A DNA stretch of 64,000 nt from Lithobates sylvaticus (lineage: Eukaryota > Chordata > Amphibia > Anura > Ranidae), in NCBI GenBank assembly GCA_028564925.1, contig CM053031.1, positions 162,790,726 through 162,854,725 on the forward strand. The letters run 5' to 3'. Below the pieces are notes generated by a model. It worked only from the letters and a program-made list of their open reading frames with translations, searched no databases and was not told the origin of the DNA. The number at the start of each line of letters is the position of its first letter. The first letter of the stretch is position 1. The position numbers and the translations under genes were made by a program. Of this stretch, positions 1-11,965 are shown in pieces.

Positions 1-966
1 TTCTCCCTTGGAGAGAACGCAGCTTCCCTGGTTCCAGCAGCGCTTCCACCATGGCGGAGGAAGCACAATAACTGAAGCCATGGTGGAAGGAGGTATTTAA
101 AGGCTGCATGTGTTTTCTGGAAAATGGGCAGAGCTGCCCTCTCTCCAAGGTTGTCCTGAAAGGCAATTTGAGAAAATGCCAGTAAATCAAATATGCTCAG
201 ATGTGAATGGAGCCTTAAAGTCTATAGGGTCAAAAACACTTGTAATCTGCCAAAAAGAAGCTCATATACTTTGAGTGACAGAACGCTTGGATGGGGCCAT
301 TAAAATGAATGGGATTTGGCTTGTTGAGCATTTTAGATCTACAAGCTTCAAGCAGAAAAATCGCTCAGGTGTGAACAGGGCCCTACACAACTAATTTAGT
401 TTTGTGCCAAGGTTCATACATTCAATCACATGCCAGTTTATTAAAATATCATCCTTAGACTTAATGTACACAAGACATTTTGAAACCTCTCCTCGGGACA
501 TTCTAAAAAAAATTGCCAGCATTAAGAGTCTAAGAAGCCAGAGGATCAGCCTGTGTTACTGATCAAGAAAAGTAGGCAAGTAAAGGCAGAACTCTTGTTC
601 TACAAACTTGTTCTGGGTCAGGGACTTAAAAGTGATAACAAAAACATGTTGTTATTAATTACCTGCTCTGTGCAATGGTTTTGCACAAAGCAGACCCAAT
701 CCTCCTTTTCTTGGGTACCCCACCAGCACTGATTGCTCCTTAGAAAGACACTTCCTATGGGGGCATTAGTGAGGACTCGCCCGAGCTGGGCGGTGTGCAT
801 CTATTCAGACGCAGCCCAGCTCGACCCCCCCCGCTCACAGGTTTTTCTCTGTTCTCAGCCAAGTCTGTGAGAGGAGCTGCAGCATGAGCACAGCATAAAA
901 ACCTTTTACATTTATACAGATAAAAAGATAGGCAAAGGAGGGCGCACCCATCTAAATGTAGGCTGT
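1..966. other. no gene seen; degenerate dispersed repeat at about 655-830
   Basis: I see no gene in this stretch. The part from about 655 to 830 resembles the dispersed repeat found again near 25986-26290 and, reversed, near 56840-56920. The shared features are a CTCTGTGCAATGG-type motif, a CCTCCTTTTCT run and a TATGGGGGCA segment. The copy is short and diverged. Confidence 0.45.
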
Positions 967-1557
967 TTAACCACATGCTGACCGGGCCATAGCCGAAACA
1001 CGGCTACAGCGCGGTCGGCTTATTCTGGGTGGACGTCCGTGGGACGTCCTCCCAGAATCTTGCTCCTGCGCGCCCCCGGGAACATCCGTGACCGCCGGGT
1101 CCCCTGGCATCACGGAGAACAGCCACTGATCGCTGCCGTTTACCATGTGATCGCTCCGTCAAATGATGGAGCAATCACATGTAAACAAACCGGTGTCACG
1201 TCATGACGCAGGTTCCTCCCTCCCCTCTCTGTACCGATCGGTACAGAGAGGGAGAGAGATGGCAGCAGTGCTGTGGGCTGGATCTGTAGTGCCCACAGCG
1301 CTGCTCAGTGACAATACTCTGCCATGAATTTTAACAGAAACAAAAAAAAAAAATGTTTACCAAATTTTTGTCTTTTTTGATTTATAGCGCAAAAAATAAA
1401 AAACCCAGCGGTGATTAAATACCACCAAAAGAAAGCTCTATTTGTGTAAAAAAAAAAGAACAAACATTTCATATGGGTACAGTGTTGCATGACTGAGTAA
1501 TTGTCAAAGTGTGAGAGCAAGGAAGGGAGTTTAAGTGCCCAGTGGTCAAGTGGTTAA
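967..1557. mobile_element. TTAA-flanked non-autonomous DNA element
   Basis: The element starts at TTAACCAC (967) and ends at AGTGGTTAA (1557), so both ends carry TTAA next to a CCAC/GTGG inverted repeat. TTAA target sites are the mark of piggyBac-type insertion, but no transposase is present and the superfamily is an inference. The interior holds the ATAGAGCTTTCTTTTGGTGG block (antisense here), shared with 13584-15505, 16139-16500 and 22314-23290. The first end, rich in CpG and GGACGTCC, reappears reversed at 19470-19559. Confidence 0.65.
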
Positions 1558-1823
1558 TAAAGGAACGGAAACATAAAAATAATGCACTCACTGCCTGTAG
1601 TAGAAAACAGCATGTCTAATGTAGAAAAGTCTCCAGGTTGCTGACACCCCTTTGCAGAGTTTTACAGGCAAATGGCCAGACTGGTGTGCAGAGGTTGGCA
1701 GGTAAGCAGCTGGTAACTGCAGAGTTGGGCAATAAACAGCGAAGAGAGCTATACCAGAAGACCATTAGGCTGCAGCGTGGAACGCAAGCCATCTACCATG
1801 GTAGGGAGGCTTCCAGGAGCTTT

Positions 1824-2193
1824 AGCCCGGGTTCACACCAGTGCGGTGCGAATTCCAGCTACATTTTCGCTGTGAAGAGAAAATGTAGCTGTTCAGCGGT
1901 GCCGCTCTGTTCTATGAGCGCATCAGCTGAGCAGGGAGAGGTGTAGTGAGAACATGGAGAGATTCCTTGTTCAGAACGCAATGCATCTGCGAATCAGATG
2001 CGTGCCCGTAGAAGGTAATGGGCCTGAATTCGCACCTGAGCCGGACCGCACTGCCCAAAAAACGCACACGTTTTTTCTGCAAAGCGCCGCAGATATGTGA
2101 ACCAGCCTCATTAAAATTAATGTATTTTGAAATGTCCTGCGAATTGTATGCGGTGTAAGCCGCATCTAATTCGCATAGGTGTGAACGGGGGCT
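1824..2193. mobile_element. Inverted-repeat MITE, Harbinger-like
   Basis: The ends form an inverted repeat, AGCCCGGGTTCACACC at 1824 against GGTGTGAACGGGGGCT ending at 2193. The interior is short, GC-rich and non-coding. A 3-bp TTA/TCA pair flanks it, compatible with PIF/Harbinger insertion but too short to prove it. Confidence 0.55.
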
Positions 2194-2209
2194 CAGACAG
2201 ACAATCTTA

Positions 2210-2600
2210 CCAAATAAATACTTACCTTAAAAAAAAAAAAAAAAAAAAAGGAGGAGAAGGCCAAAGCCATTTTGGCCATGCTTCTATAGATGCACTCCTG
2301 TGATCCATTTTCAGCTGACTGCAAAACTGCACTTAGTTTAGGTGCGACTAACAATGAATAGCACTCAAACACGCATGGTGTGTTTTGCCATGCTTGCAGT
2401 GCAATTTGAAATTGTGGGCAGAATCAAGGCGATTCTTCCCAAGATCCTAAAAGCCAGATGTGAATGGGGCCTAAGGCCTCATTTACACCGGTACTATTGC
2501 GTTTAGCTTTTCTCAATGCAAGAGAACTCATCTGGGATGTATAAACAGATTGTATGCTTCCCAGATCACCTTTTCCTGTATGTAACGGTTCCGGCTTTAG
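2210..2600. other. no gene seen; poly-A tract near 2229-2250
   Basis: This stretch holds a poly-A run and short GGGGCCTAAGGCCTCAT motifs that look like remnants of MITE ends. I could not define an element with two ends. Confidence 0.3.
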
Positions 2601-2817
2601 GGGGCCAGTTCACACTACACACAAGCGGTGTGGGAAAGGTGTGTTCCGTGCGCTTTTCCCCAAGTCGCAAGTGTGCAGCGTGATCTGAAAAAGTAGTGCT
2701 TGGACTACTTTTTATGCATTTAAGTATGTTTGGCAGCCCACTGAAATGAATGGGCTGTCAAAACCAGAACACACGGCACTGCAAAGGAACATGTGCGTTT
2801 TAGTGTGAACTGGCCTT
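2601..2817. mobile_element. Short MITE with GGCCAGTTCACACTA termini
   Basis: A perfect 15-bp inverted repeat, GGCCAGTTCACACTA at 2603-2617 and TAGTGTGAACTGGCC at 2801-2815, bounds about 210 bp. TTAG follows the right end and TTTAG precedes the left, compatible with a TTA-type duplication. It has no coding capacity. Confidence 0.55.
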
Positions 2818-3124
2818 AGAGCAGGTTTAGGTGCGTTTACGGCTCTTGCACATGACCAAATATTATGGTGTTTGTACAGAGTAAAATATGGCGTTGAGGC
2901 CCAGGAGCCACAGCTGCAGCATAATTTTGCTTGACATGTATTAAAGAATACCTGGTGTGTAGCTGTACGCACATAATGCCCAGCACTTGCGTTTACATGC
3001 ATACGTGTTTTTATCAAAAAACTTGGCAAGAATTTATTTTTAATCACATCAAGGAAAGGCTTTTGGCAGAAGCAGAATCACTCCCTAAACCTTATGAATC
3101 TGACCTTGTTCACTGACATCCCAG

Positions 3125-5870
3125 CTGTTACAAGACACAAGTCCAACCTATGTGTGCGATATGTCAGTATTACATTGTATATCCCTGTATGTTGCGGTCG
3201 TTCAGCTGCTTATCTAATAGTTTTTTTAAACCATCAATGCCCCCCCCGCTGAGACCACCACCTGTGGAAGGGAATTTCACATCCTTGCCGCTCTTACAGT
3301 AAAGAACCCTCTATGTAGTTTAAGGTTAAACCTCTTTTCTTCTAATTTTACTGGAGAGGCCATGTGTCTTGTTAAACTCCCTTCCGCAAAAAAGTTTAAT
3401 CCCTATTGTGGGGTCACCAGTATGGAATTTGTAAATTGAAATAATTGTATCCCCTCTCAAGTGTCTTCTCCAGAGAGAATAAGTTCAGTGCTCGCAACCT
3501 TTCTTCATAACCAATGTCCTCCAGACACTTTATTAGCTTTGTTGCCCTTCTTTGTACTCGCTCCATTTCCAGTACATCCTTCCTGAGGACTGGTGCCCAG
3601 AACTGGACAACATACTCTAGGTGCGGCCAGACCAGAGTCTTGTAGAGTGGGAGAATTATAGTTTTATCCCTGGAGTTAATCTTTTTTTAATGCATGCCAA
3701 TATTCTGTTTGCTTTGTTAGCAGCAGCTTGACATTGCATGCTATTGCTGAGCCTATCTACTAGGACCCCCAGGTCCTTTTCCATCCTAGATCCCCCCAGA
3801 GGTTCTCCCCCTAGTGTATAGATTGCATTCATATTTTTGACATCCAAATGCATTATTTTACATTAAACCTCATTTGCCATGTAGTTGCCCACCCCATTAA
3901 TTTGTTCAGATCTTCTTGCAAGGTTTCCACATCCTGCTTAGATTAGTATCGTCTGCAAATACAGAGATTGAGCCGTTTACCCCATCCTCCAGGTCGTTTA
4001 TGAACAAATTAAATAGAATTGATCCCAGCACAGAACCCTATGGGACCCAACTACCCACCCCTGACCATTCTGAGTACTCCCCATTTATCACCACCCTACG
4101 AAACTCACCCTTGTAGCCAGTTTTCAATCCATGTACTCACCCCCTATGGTCCATGCCAACGGACCTTATTTTATACAGTAAACATTTATGGGGAACTGTG
4201 CCAAATGCTTTTGACAAATCCAGATACACCATGTCTACGGGCCTTCCTTTATCTAGATAGCAACTCACCTCCACATAGAAGGTTAATAGATTGGTTTGGC
4301 AAGAATGATTCTTCATGAATCCATACTGATTACTGCTGATACTGTTTTCATTACTAAAATCTTGTATATAGTCCCCCTTATCATTCCCTCCAAGAGCTTG
4401 CATACTATTGATGTTAGGCTAACTGGTCTGTAATTCCCAGGCCCTTTTTAAATATTGGTGCTACATTGGCTTTTCTCCAATCCGCTGGTACCATTCCAGT
4501 CAGTAAAAATTAGGAACAATGATCTCGCAATTACTTGACTGGAGTTCCCCCCAAGTACAAGCCACCCGGTCTTGGGGATTTATTAATGTTAAAAGGGGTT
4601 GTAAACCCTCACGGTTCTCTCACCTTAATACATCCTATGCATTAAGGTGAAAAAAACTTCTGCCAGTCATCGGCCCCCCATCACCCCCCCCCCCCCCGTT
4701 TTACTTACCTGAGCCCCGAATTTCCACCGAGAACGTGCTGTCCTTCTCTCCACTGGGGTCTTGGCTCTTGATTGGCTCCCGCTGCTGTCAGTCAAATCCA
4801 ATGACGCAGGCGACAGGCCAACGTTGGACTCAGGAGTGCGCACGCAAGGTAACCCCCTCGGGAAAAATCGCTTCTCCGAGTGGGGGTTATCAGATGCAGG
4901 AAGAAGCCACAAGAGCCGACGGGGGACCCCAGAAGAGCAGGTTCAGGGCCAAAACAAGCTGCACAGTGGAGGCAAGTATGATATGGTAAAAAAGAAAGAA
5001 GAAATTACCCTTACAATCACTTTCCCATGTCTAATTCTGTCCTCTGTTAGCCATGGGGGTGCTTGCTGCGATGTGTCACGAGGATAAACACTGCAGTTTT
5101 GGTTACTGAAGCCCCTGTGCCCCCCCCCCCCCCCATTCTCTCGTGAAGACTGAGGAGAAGGATTCAGTTAATACCTTCGCCATCTTCCCAGCCTTTGTAA
5201 GCAGATGTACTTGCCCATTCTTTATGGGGCCAATATGGTCTGTCCTCTTTTTTACTGTTTAGATACTTAAAGAATTTCTTGGGATTTTTTTGCTCTCCTC
5301 CGCTATGTGTCTTTCGTGTTCTATCTTGGCCGCCTTAAATGCACCCTTACATTTCTTGTTGCATTTTTTATAAAAGAAAAACATAGTGTAGCGCTTTTGA
5401 AAAAATGTGGCTTAACACGTGCAACAGGCAGAGGGTACTTAACCCAAATAAACACCACTGAAGATTAAAAAGATAGTGAATTGTGATAGGAGGTCCTCCT
5501 CCCCCTCAGGTTAGGAGGCCTATAGCATACTATTGTTTTCCCCTTAGCATCATCCCTTTGGCGCTCTACCCATAAGGATTCTACCTCCTTCCTAGCTCCC
5601 TTAGTGATGTCCTCTCTCACATTCACTTGCACATTATTCTTGATATACAGGCATACCCCTCCCCCTTTTTTACCCTCTCTATCCCCACAATCACAATAAA
5701 GGGTATAACCTTGAATGGTTGCCAGCCAATCATGAGAGCTGTTGAACCAAGTCTCTGAAATTCCCACAAAATCCAAATCCTCCTTGTACAACAGTATCTC
5801 TAGTTCACCCATCTTGTCCGCCAGGCTGCTGGCATTGGTGAACATGCCACGTAGTTTAGGCCAGTTGCAT
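3125..5870 (-). mobile_element. CR1-type LINE, broken copy
   Basis: On the minus strand, reading from 5845, an apurinic endonuclease-like stretch (about 5845-5480) contains the motifs DFVGISETWFN and GGGVCLYIKNN. Further on, at 4403-4137, reverse transcriptase motifs appear (YLDLSKAFGTVPH). The FADDT-type RT catalytic block (SVFADDTN) lies near 3990-3940, and a C-terminal piece with LGGEPLGGSRMEKDLGVLVD at 3850-3656. Order and wording match the CR1 superfamily of non-LTR retrotransposons, which copy themselves by target-primed reverse transcription. The copy is inactive: frames shift between pieces, a TTAA element sits at 4589-5024, and other sequence intervenes near 5365-5480. The same family recurs on the plus strand at 56960-57599. 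Confidence 0.85.
4589..5024. mobile_element. TTAA-type repeat inserted in the CR1 LINE
   Basis: It begins at TTAAAAGGGGTTGTAAACCC and ends near CCCTTACAATCACTTT, an imperfect inverted repeat of the TTAAAGTGGTTGTAAACCC family also seen at 24886. It interrupts CR1 coding sequence, so it is younger than the LINE. The right TTAA has decayed, so the right edge is approximate. Confidence 0.5.
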
Positions 5871-6179
5871 ACTATCCTCTAATTGGATGTGCCGAGATTG
5901 CAACTAGGACTTTACTGCACAGATAAGGAAAATTATTGCAGTGACCCATCGGGCCCCTTACAGATCCCCCCCCCCCCCCCCCCCCCCCATTAAATTACTA
6001 AATATAAGATCTCACTTTGTTGCATAAAAAAAAAGGGAATGGAAATAAATGGTAATAGTGGAGTATGGTGACCATGGATAACCTCCCCTCACACAGCTGC
6101 AAAACGTCATAAATGCCAATGACTGATCATGACATACACTCACCGGTAGAGCTGCACAATTAATCGTTTATAATATACA
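5871..6179. other. no gene; poly-C tract and a solo hAT-like end
   Basis: A run of about 24 C lies near 5967-5989. At about 6147-6166 the sequence TAGAGCTGCACAATTAATCG matches the terminal repeat of the hAT family found whole at 7134-11214 and 26331-28494. No partner end is present, so this is a solo end abutting the Tc1 element. Confidence 0.45.
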
Positions 6180-6320
6180 TCACACACACAGCGTGTAAAA
6201 TAAGTATTGAACACATCAGCATTTTTCTAGGGAAATACATTTCTAAGGTGCTTTGACATGAAAAAAAATCTATATGTAGATATGTGTGTAGAAGCGTATG
6301 TGTATGTATAGGTAAAATAA

Positions 6321-6371
<51 letters not shown>

Positions 6372-6484
6372 GGGGGGGGGGGGGAGAGAGGATGTTTTCA
6401 GGTTACACGATTTAAGATGGCTTTTAATGGAAATGTGAAAGAAAAACCAATAAAATTTGATTAATAAAAAAAAAAAAACCTTCA

Positions 6485-7133
6485 CAACCTTATTGTTACA
6501 AAACACACTGATGGCATTGGTTACAGAAGAATTTTTAAACTTTGGAATGTGCCAGTGAGCACTGTTGGGGCCATAATCTAGAAGAATATAACTTCACCAT
6601 AAACCGGCCACGACCAGGTGCTCCTTGCAAGATTTCTGACAGAGGAGTGAAAAGAATCAGAAAAGTTCTCCAAGAGCCAAGGAGCACTTATGGAGAGCTA
6701 CAGAAACATCTGGAATTAGCAGGTACAATTGTTTCAAGAAAACAATAAGTAATGCACTCAATTGCCATGGCCTTTATGCAGGCTCACCACGCAAGACTCA
6801 ATTGCTGAAGAAAAAGCATGTTGAAGCTCATTTAAAGTTTGCTGCAAAACATTTAGACAAGCCTGTGAAATACCAGGACAATAGTCTGGTCAGATGAGAC
6901 GAAAATTGAACTCTTTGGATGCCATAATACACACACCATGTTTGAAGGTCAAATGGCACAGCACATCACCTTAAAAACACCATACCAAACGGTGAAGTTT
7001 GGCTGTGGGAACATCATGGCATGGGGCCGTTTTTCAGCATACAGTACTGGCAAATTTCAGGTCATTGAAAGAGTTGAATAGAAAAACGTACCAAGACGTT
7101 CTTGAGAAAAATCTGTTGCCATCTAACAGGATG
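6485..7133 (+). pseudogene. Tc1-like transposase, N-terminal and first catalytic part
   Basis: This is the first half of a decayed Tc1-family transposase, an enzyme that cuts and pastes its own element at TA sites. Near 6590-6748 an open segment reads like the paired-type helix-turn-helix region (RPRPGAPCKISDRGVKRI). Near 6886-6917 the first catalytic block WSDETKIELFG is readable, but it lies after in-frame stops. The family's protein is about 340 residues; here it cannot be made. The gene is cut at 7133 by a hAT insertion and resumes at 11215. Confidence 0.8.
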
Positions 7134-7412
7134 TAGTGCTGCGCGATTCTGGCTAAAATGAGAATTCCGATTTTTTTTTTTTTTGCTTAGAAGATAGATC
7201 ACGATTCTCACGGTGCAAGATCATATTTCATGTTATACACAAACAAAAAATAAATACAAAATTGGGCTTACTTTACCGTTTTGGTTTTTTATTCCTTGAA
7301 GTGTATTCCTTCCCAAAACAAAGTCGTTTAAAAGACCGCTGGGCAAATACAGTGCGACATAAAATATTGCAGCAATTTACATTTTATTCACTTGGGTCCC
7401 TGCTAAAATGTG

Positions 7413-8190
<778 letters not shown>

Positions 8191-8484
8191 TTCCAAGTAA
8201 TTTTCTAGCAAAAAATATTAATTTAACTTAAGTGTCAGAAAAAGATTTAGACTTTAGGTGGTTAAACTTCCTGCATTTACACGTTAAAAACTTGGCAGAC
8301 TGCCTGGATTTTTCTTTACACACAAAAGTTTATCCCTTTGATCGAAGGAAGAGTTAGTTACAATGTTTCATGTTAAAAACTTGGCAGACTGCCGGGTGTT
8401 TTCTTTTGACAGTGAGCAAGCAGACAAGTCTCTCCACTTGTTATATGAAATAATTGGCAAATAGAAAATATTCCCTTTTTTCTT

Positions 8485-9810
8485 TGATACTGATTAGGGA
8501 TGGAGGTGTGTGGTTCAAGAGCCTTCACTTCCTTGTATCTGACCCCTAGTGGTCAAGTTACCACATTGAACACAGCTGATTTTGATGGACACACTGCTGC
8601 TGCAGTTGTCTCTACTCCCTTGAGCCTGCGTTTTGTTTCACGGGACCTGCGATGCAGGCTGCATGCCTTCCCTCTCCCCTCCTTCCCATACATTATGGGG
8701 CATGGATGGGCGATTTCACCGTGCATCAGCGCCACACCTCCCATGCCTTGCGTGCAATGCCCAGTGGGCGTCTCTTCACGGAGGCATGGCTATTTCAGCT
8801 TGGCTGACACATGGTGAGTAGGTCCGGCTGCTGCCGTACTGTTTCTCTGTTGTCATGCCAGTGTGATGCTGGATGGGACCCTAGCCGCTGGGCTCACCCT
8901 GCAGTTCCCCTTCAGTGACCATTTTCAGCTGCCCCACACTGCACTCCATTTTTGGTTCATATCCCATTAGGACCTACATGGGTAAATACATGGCAAGCTC
9001 TTGATTTATTTTTAAATTCCTCTATAACAAGCATTACTAATATCTCTTTACTCTACTCTTCATTAAATTTCTCCTGATTTCAGGAATCTCATCTCCTCTT
9101 CCCTATTCTTACTATATGGACACCCTATTTTTTCATTCTGCTCACCTTGTTGATATGCTCCACAATATACTTCTATACTGTGGTGATGGGCCTACGCTAT
9201 ATGACATTTTTTATTTATACCAAATATGGTAACAAACCACTTTATTTATTGTATACAATACAGAAACCCCACATCCATAGCTTCATCAAGATTTTTTCCA
9301 TACACTTTTTTGGGGACTGCGTGTGTGCTCCTGGTTCATGCTTGGGTCCTTTCCTCAGCTCCTGTGCTGGATATATGTATCTGGCTGACCCACGGCAGGT
9401 GGTATCGCATGGCCTAGTATCAGCTCTTATGTGAGTACTTTCAGTTATGGCCGTTTATTTGGTCATCATCATCAATCCATCTACCCCATCCAGTCTGTGG
9501 TTATATCTAACTATAATGGTTGGTTTTATCCCCTTTTTAGTATATGGATGCACTTGCTCCTGATGAGTGGATAGAAGTCCACTAAACGTTGTCAAGCTTA
9601 TTTTGATGCATCAATCTCATATTAATGATTCTAGATGGTTTTTATTGCTCTACCACCCTTATATATTGTTATGTCTACTCCATTTGGGGGACTGTGATGT
9701 ATAGGGCTGCAACTAACGATTATTATCATAATCGATTAGTTGGCCGATTATTGTTTCGATTAATAACCTGTGTTAAAAAAGTGTGGTGTATAACTTTAGC
9801 CAATATGGAA

Positions 9811-9854
<44 letters not shown>

Positions 9855-11119
9855 ATTTCTTTTTAAATATCTCTATGCAGTGATGACTATAAATAACCAA
9901 CGATATGGTTAGGGAGCATAATCTCTAATCCACTCTGAGAAAACCAGACAGAAGAGATATACTGTATATACCATTAGAGGTTGAATCCGGTAAATATCAG
10001 ACTAAGAGATCCAATTTTTTTTATTAAAGAAAAAAAAAAAAAAAAGTTTGACTGTTTTGCAGATTTTCAAACGGTAATATATTATATTATATGCTGGCCA
10101 CACAACATTTTTTAAGAATGTTTGTTCGATTTTTTTTAATCGTTAGTGGGGTCTAATCGATGTTCATTTTCAATCACAGTGACTGGAAAATTTATAAATA
10201 AAAACTTCTTGGTCAAATGAATTTTCAGACATTCAGAAATTACATTCATTTTAAAAAACAGAATGTTAAAAGCAAGTGAAAACTGGCCAGCATAAGGCTC
10301 AGTACACACCTATACAGTTTGCTTTTGATCTGTTTAGGCTTTCTTTTTGGCCAATTTGTGGCAAATTAAAAAAACACAAATTGCTGCAAAAACGCACTAC
10401 ATGCTTTTCTGTAACTTCTCCATTGAAGTATATTGAACCAAAAAAAAAAAACAATAAAATAAAAAAAAAGCACTGTTTTGCTTTTAAAAAAGCATAGATG
10501 TGACCGTGTCCCATAGGAAACCATGATAAAGTTAACTGTAGTGTGTTTCTGCAAAATGGACCAAAAAAAAAAAAAAACACATAGGTGTGAACCAGACCTA
10601 AGATGTTTAATAACATAATGGGGTTAAAAAAACTAAAACAAATAAAATAAAAAAATAAAAACTTAGCCCTTTATAGTACAAAAAGAGCAAATAATCGCTA
10701 CTGTAAGGGGTCCATTTTTTTGTTTTACTGTTAAGAGTGAAAGTAATATTTACAGTAGTGATTTGTACTGTAAAGGGCAAATTTGTTTTTTTAACCCCAT
10801 TATGTTACTGCCCGATTAATCGATTAGTTGTTTCAGCCCTAGTGATGTATATTTACTTTGTGTCATGTTGGCAACTATCCTCAATATGTATGTTGATACT
10901 TTGTATTTTATATGCCAATGTGCTATTATGCGTTTATATGGGTTGATCCATGCCCCATCTTTGGTCTAATAAAGAATATCATTTTTTTACATATGTATAC
11001 GATTTTGTCTGGCTCTACCCCATGCACCTTATCTAAAGTCCGACCCTCCCCCCCTCTTTTTGCATAAGTAACCAGGGATGGAGGCGCAATATTCCCCGTT
11101 GTGTCTCATTTAAAGTCCC
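8485..11119. mobile_element. Unclassified insertion bounded by a 19-bp direct repeat
   Basis: AAATATTCCCTTTTTTCTT occurs at 8466-8484 and again at 11120-11138. The hAT sequence appears continuous if the segment between is removed. A 19-bp duplication is typical of target-primed retroposition. The segment lacks a poly-A end and a recognisable reverse transcriptase. It does contain CTAATAAAGAATATC near 10966, which looks like a transcript 3' end, and GGGATGGAGG occurs just inside both edges (8497 and 11076). A hAT element (9702-10841) sits inside it. Confidence 0.55.
9702..10841. mobile_element. hAT element with TAGGGCTGC ends, perfect 8-bp duplication
   Basis: The left end is TAGGGCTGCAACTAACGATT and the right end the inverse, AATCGATTAGTTGTTTCAGC followed by CCTA. 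GTGATGTA flanks both sides exactly (9694-9701 and 10842-10849). This end sequence is typical of a widespread vertebrate hAT group. The interior is AT-rich with long poly-A runs and no transposase, so the copy is non-autonomous. It is the innermost and so youngest layer of this nest. Confidence 0.9.
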
Positions 11120-11214
11120 AAATATTCCCTTTTTTCTTAGAAACTGTGCAATAGAGAGCATCAGGGGAGTTGAATCAAGATGACGATTTTTTAATGATTA
11201 ATTGTGCAGCTCTA

Positions 11215-11544
11215 CCAGGATGATGAAGATGAAATGAGGGTGGACATTTCAGCAAGACAACCCCCAAAGCCAAGGAAACTCGCAATTGGTTTCAAAGAAA
11301 GAAAATAAAGCTGGCCTAGCCAATCACCTGACTTGAATCCAATAGAAAATCTATGGAAAGAACTAAAAGATCAGAGTTCACAGAAGAGGCCCAGGGAACC
11401 TTCAAGATTTGAAGAATGTGTGTGGAAGAATGGGCCAATCACAACTGAGCAATGCATGCGGCTAGTTTCTCCATACAGGAGGCGTCTTGAAGCGGTCATT
11501 ACCAACAAAGGATTTTGTACGAAGTATTAAATACATTTCAGTTA
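11215..11544 (+). pseudogene. Tc1-like transposase, C-terminal part
   Basis: This continues the transposase interrupted at 7133. It shows the second catalytic block region (GGHFSARQ-like, near 11250) and, at 11333 onward, NPIENLWKELKD with the catalytic glutamate. The tail ends in TNKGFCTKY and a stop at 11528-11530. The frame is open only from about 11333, so the piece is decayed. It abuts a Harbinger-like MITE at 11545. Confidence 0.8.
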
Positions 11545-11908
11545 GGCCCCTTTCACACTGGAGCGGGTGACGGTAAAGCAGCGCTATATTTAGCGCTGCT
11601 TTACCGCCGTTTTAGCCGCGGTATTCGGCCGCTCACGGGGCGGTTTTACCCCCGCGAGCGGCCGAAAAGGGGTTAAAATCCCACAGTATTGCCACGGTGT
11701 CCAATTCAAATCAATGGGAAGGAGCGGTATAGGAGCTCCAAAGATGCTGCTAGCAGGACTTTTTTACCATCCTGCTAGCGCACCGCTCCAGTGAGAAAGC
11801 CCGCCGGCTTTCACACTGGAGTGAATGGGGCCGTTTTTTTCCAGGCGGTGTACAGGCGCTATTTTTAGCGATGTACCGCCTGAAAACCGCCCCAGTGTGA
11901 AAGGGGCC
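11545..11908. mobile_element. Harbinger-like MITE, GGCCCCTTTCACACTGG ends
   Basis: The ends are GGCCCCTTTCACACTGGAG and CCAGTGTGAAAGGGGCC. TTA precedes it and ATA follows, close to the 3-bp TTA/TAA duplication of PIF/Harbinger elements. It interrupts the right end region of the Tc1 element. The related elements at 27628-28025 and 28537-28973 have similar ends. Confidence 0.75.
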
Positions 11909-11965
11909 ATAGTGTGTTCAATACTTTTCCCCTGTGTCATTCCATTTTATTACACACAACTTAAA

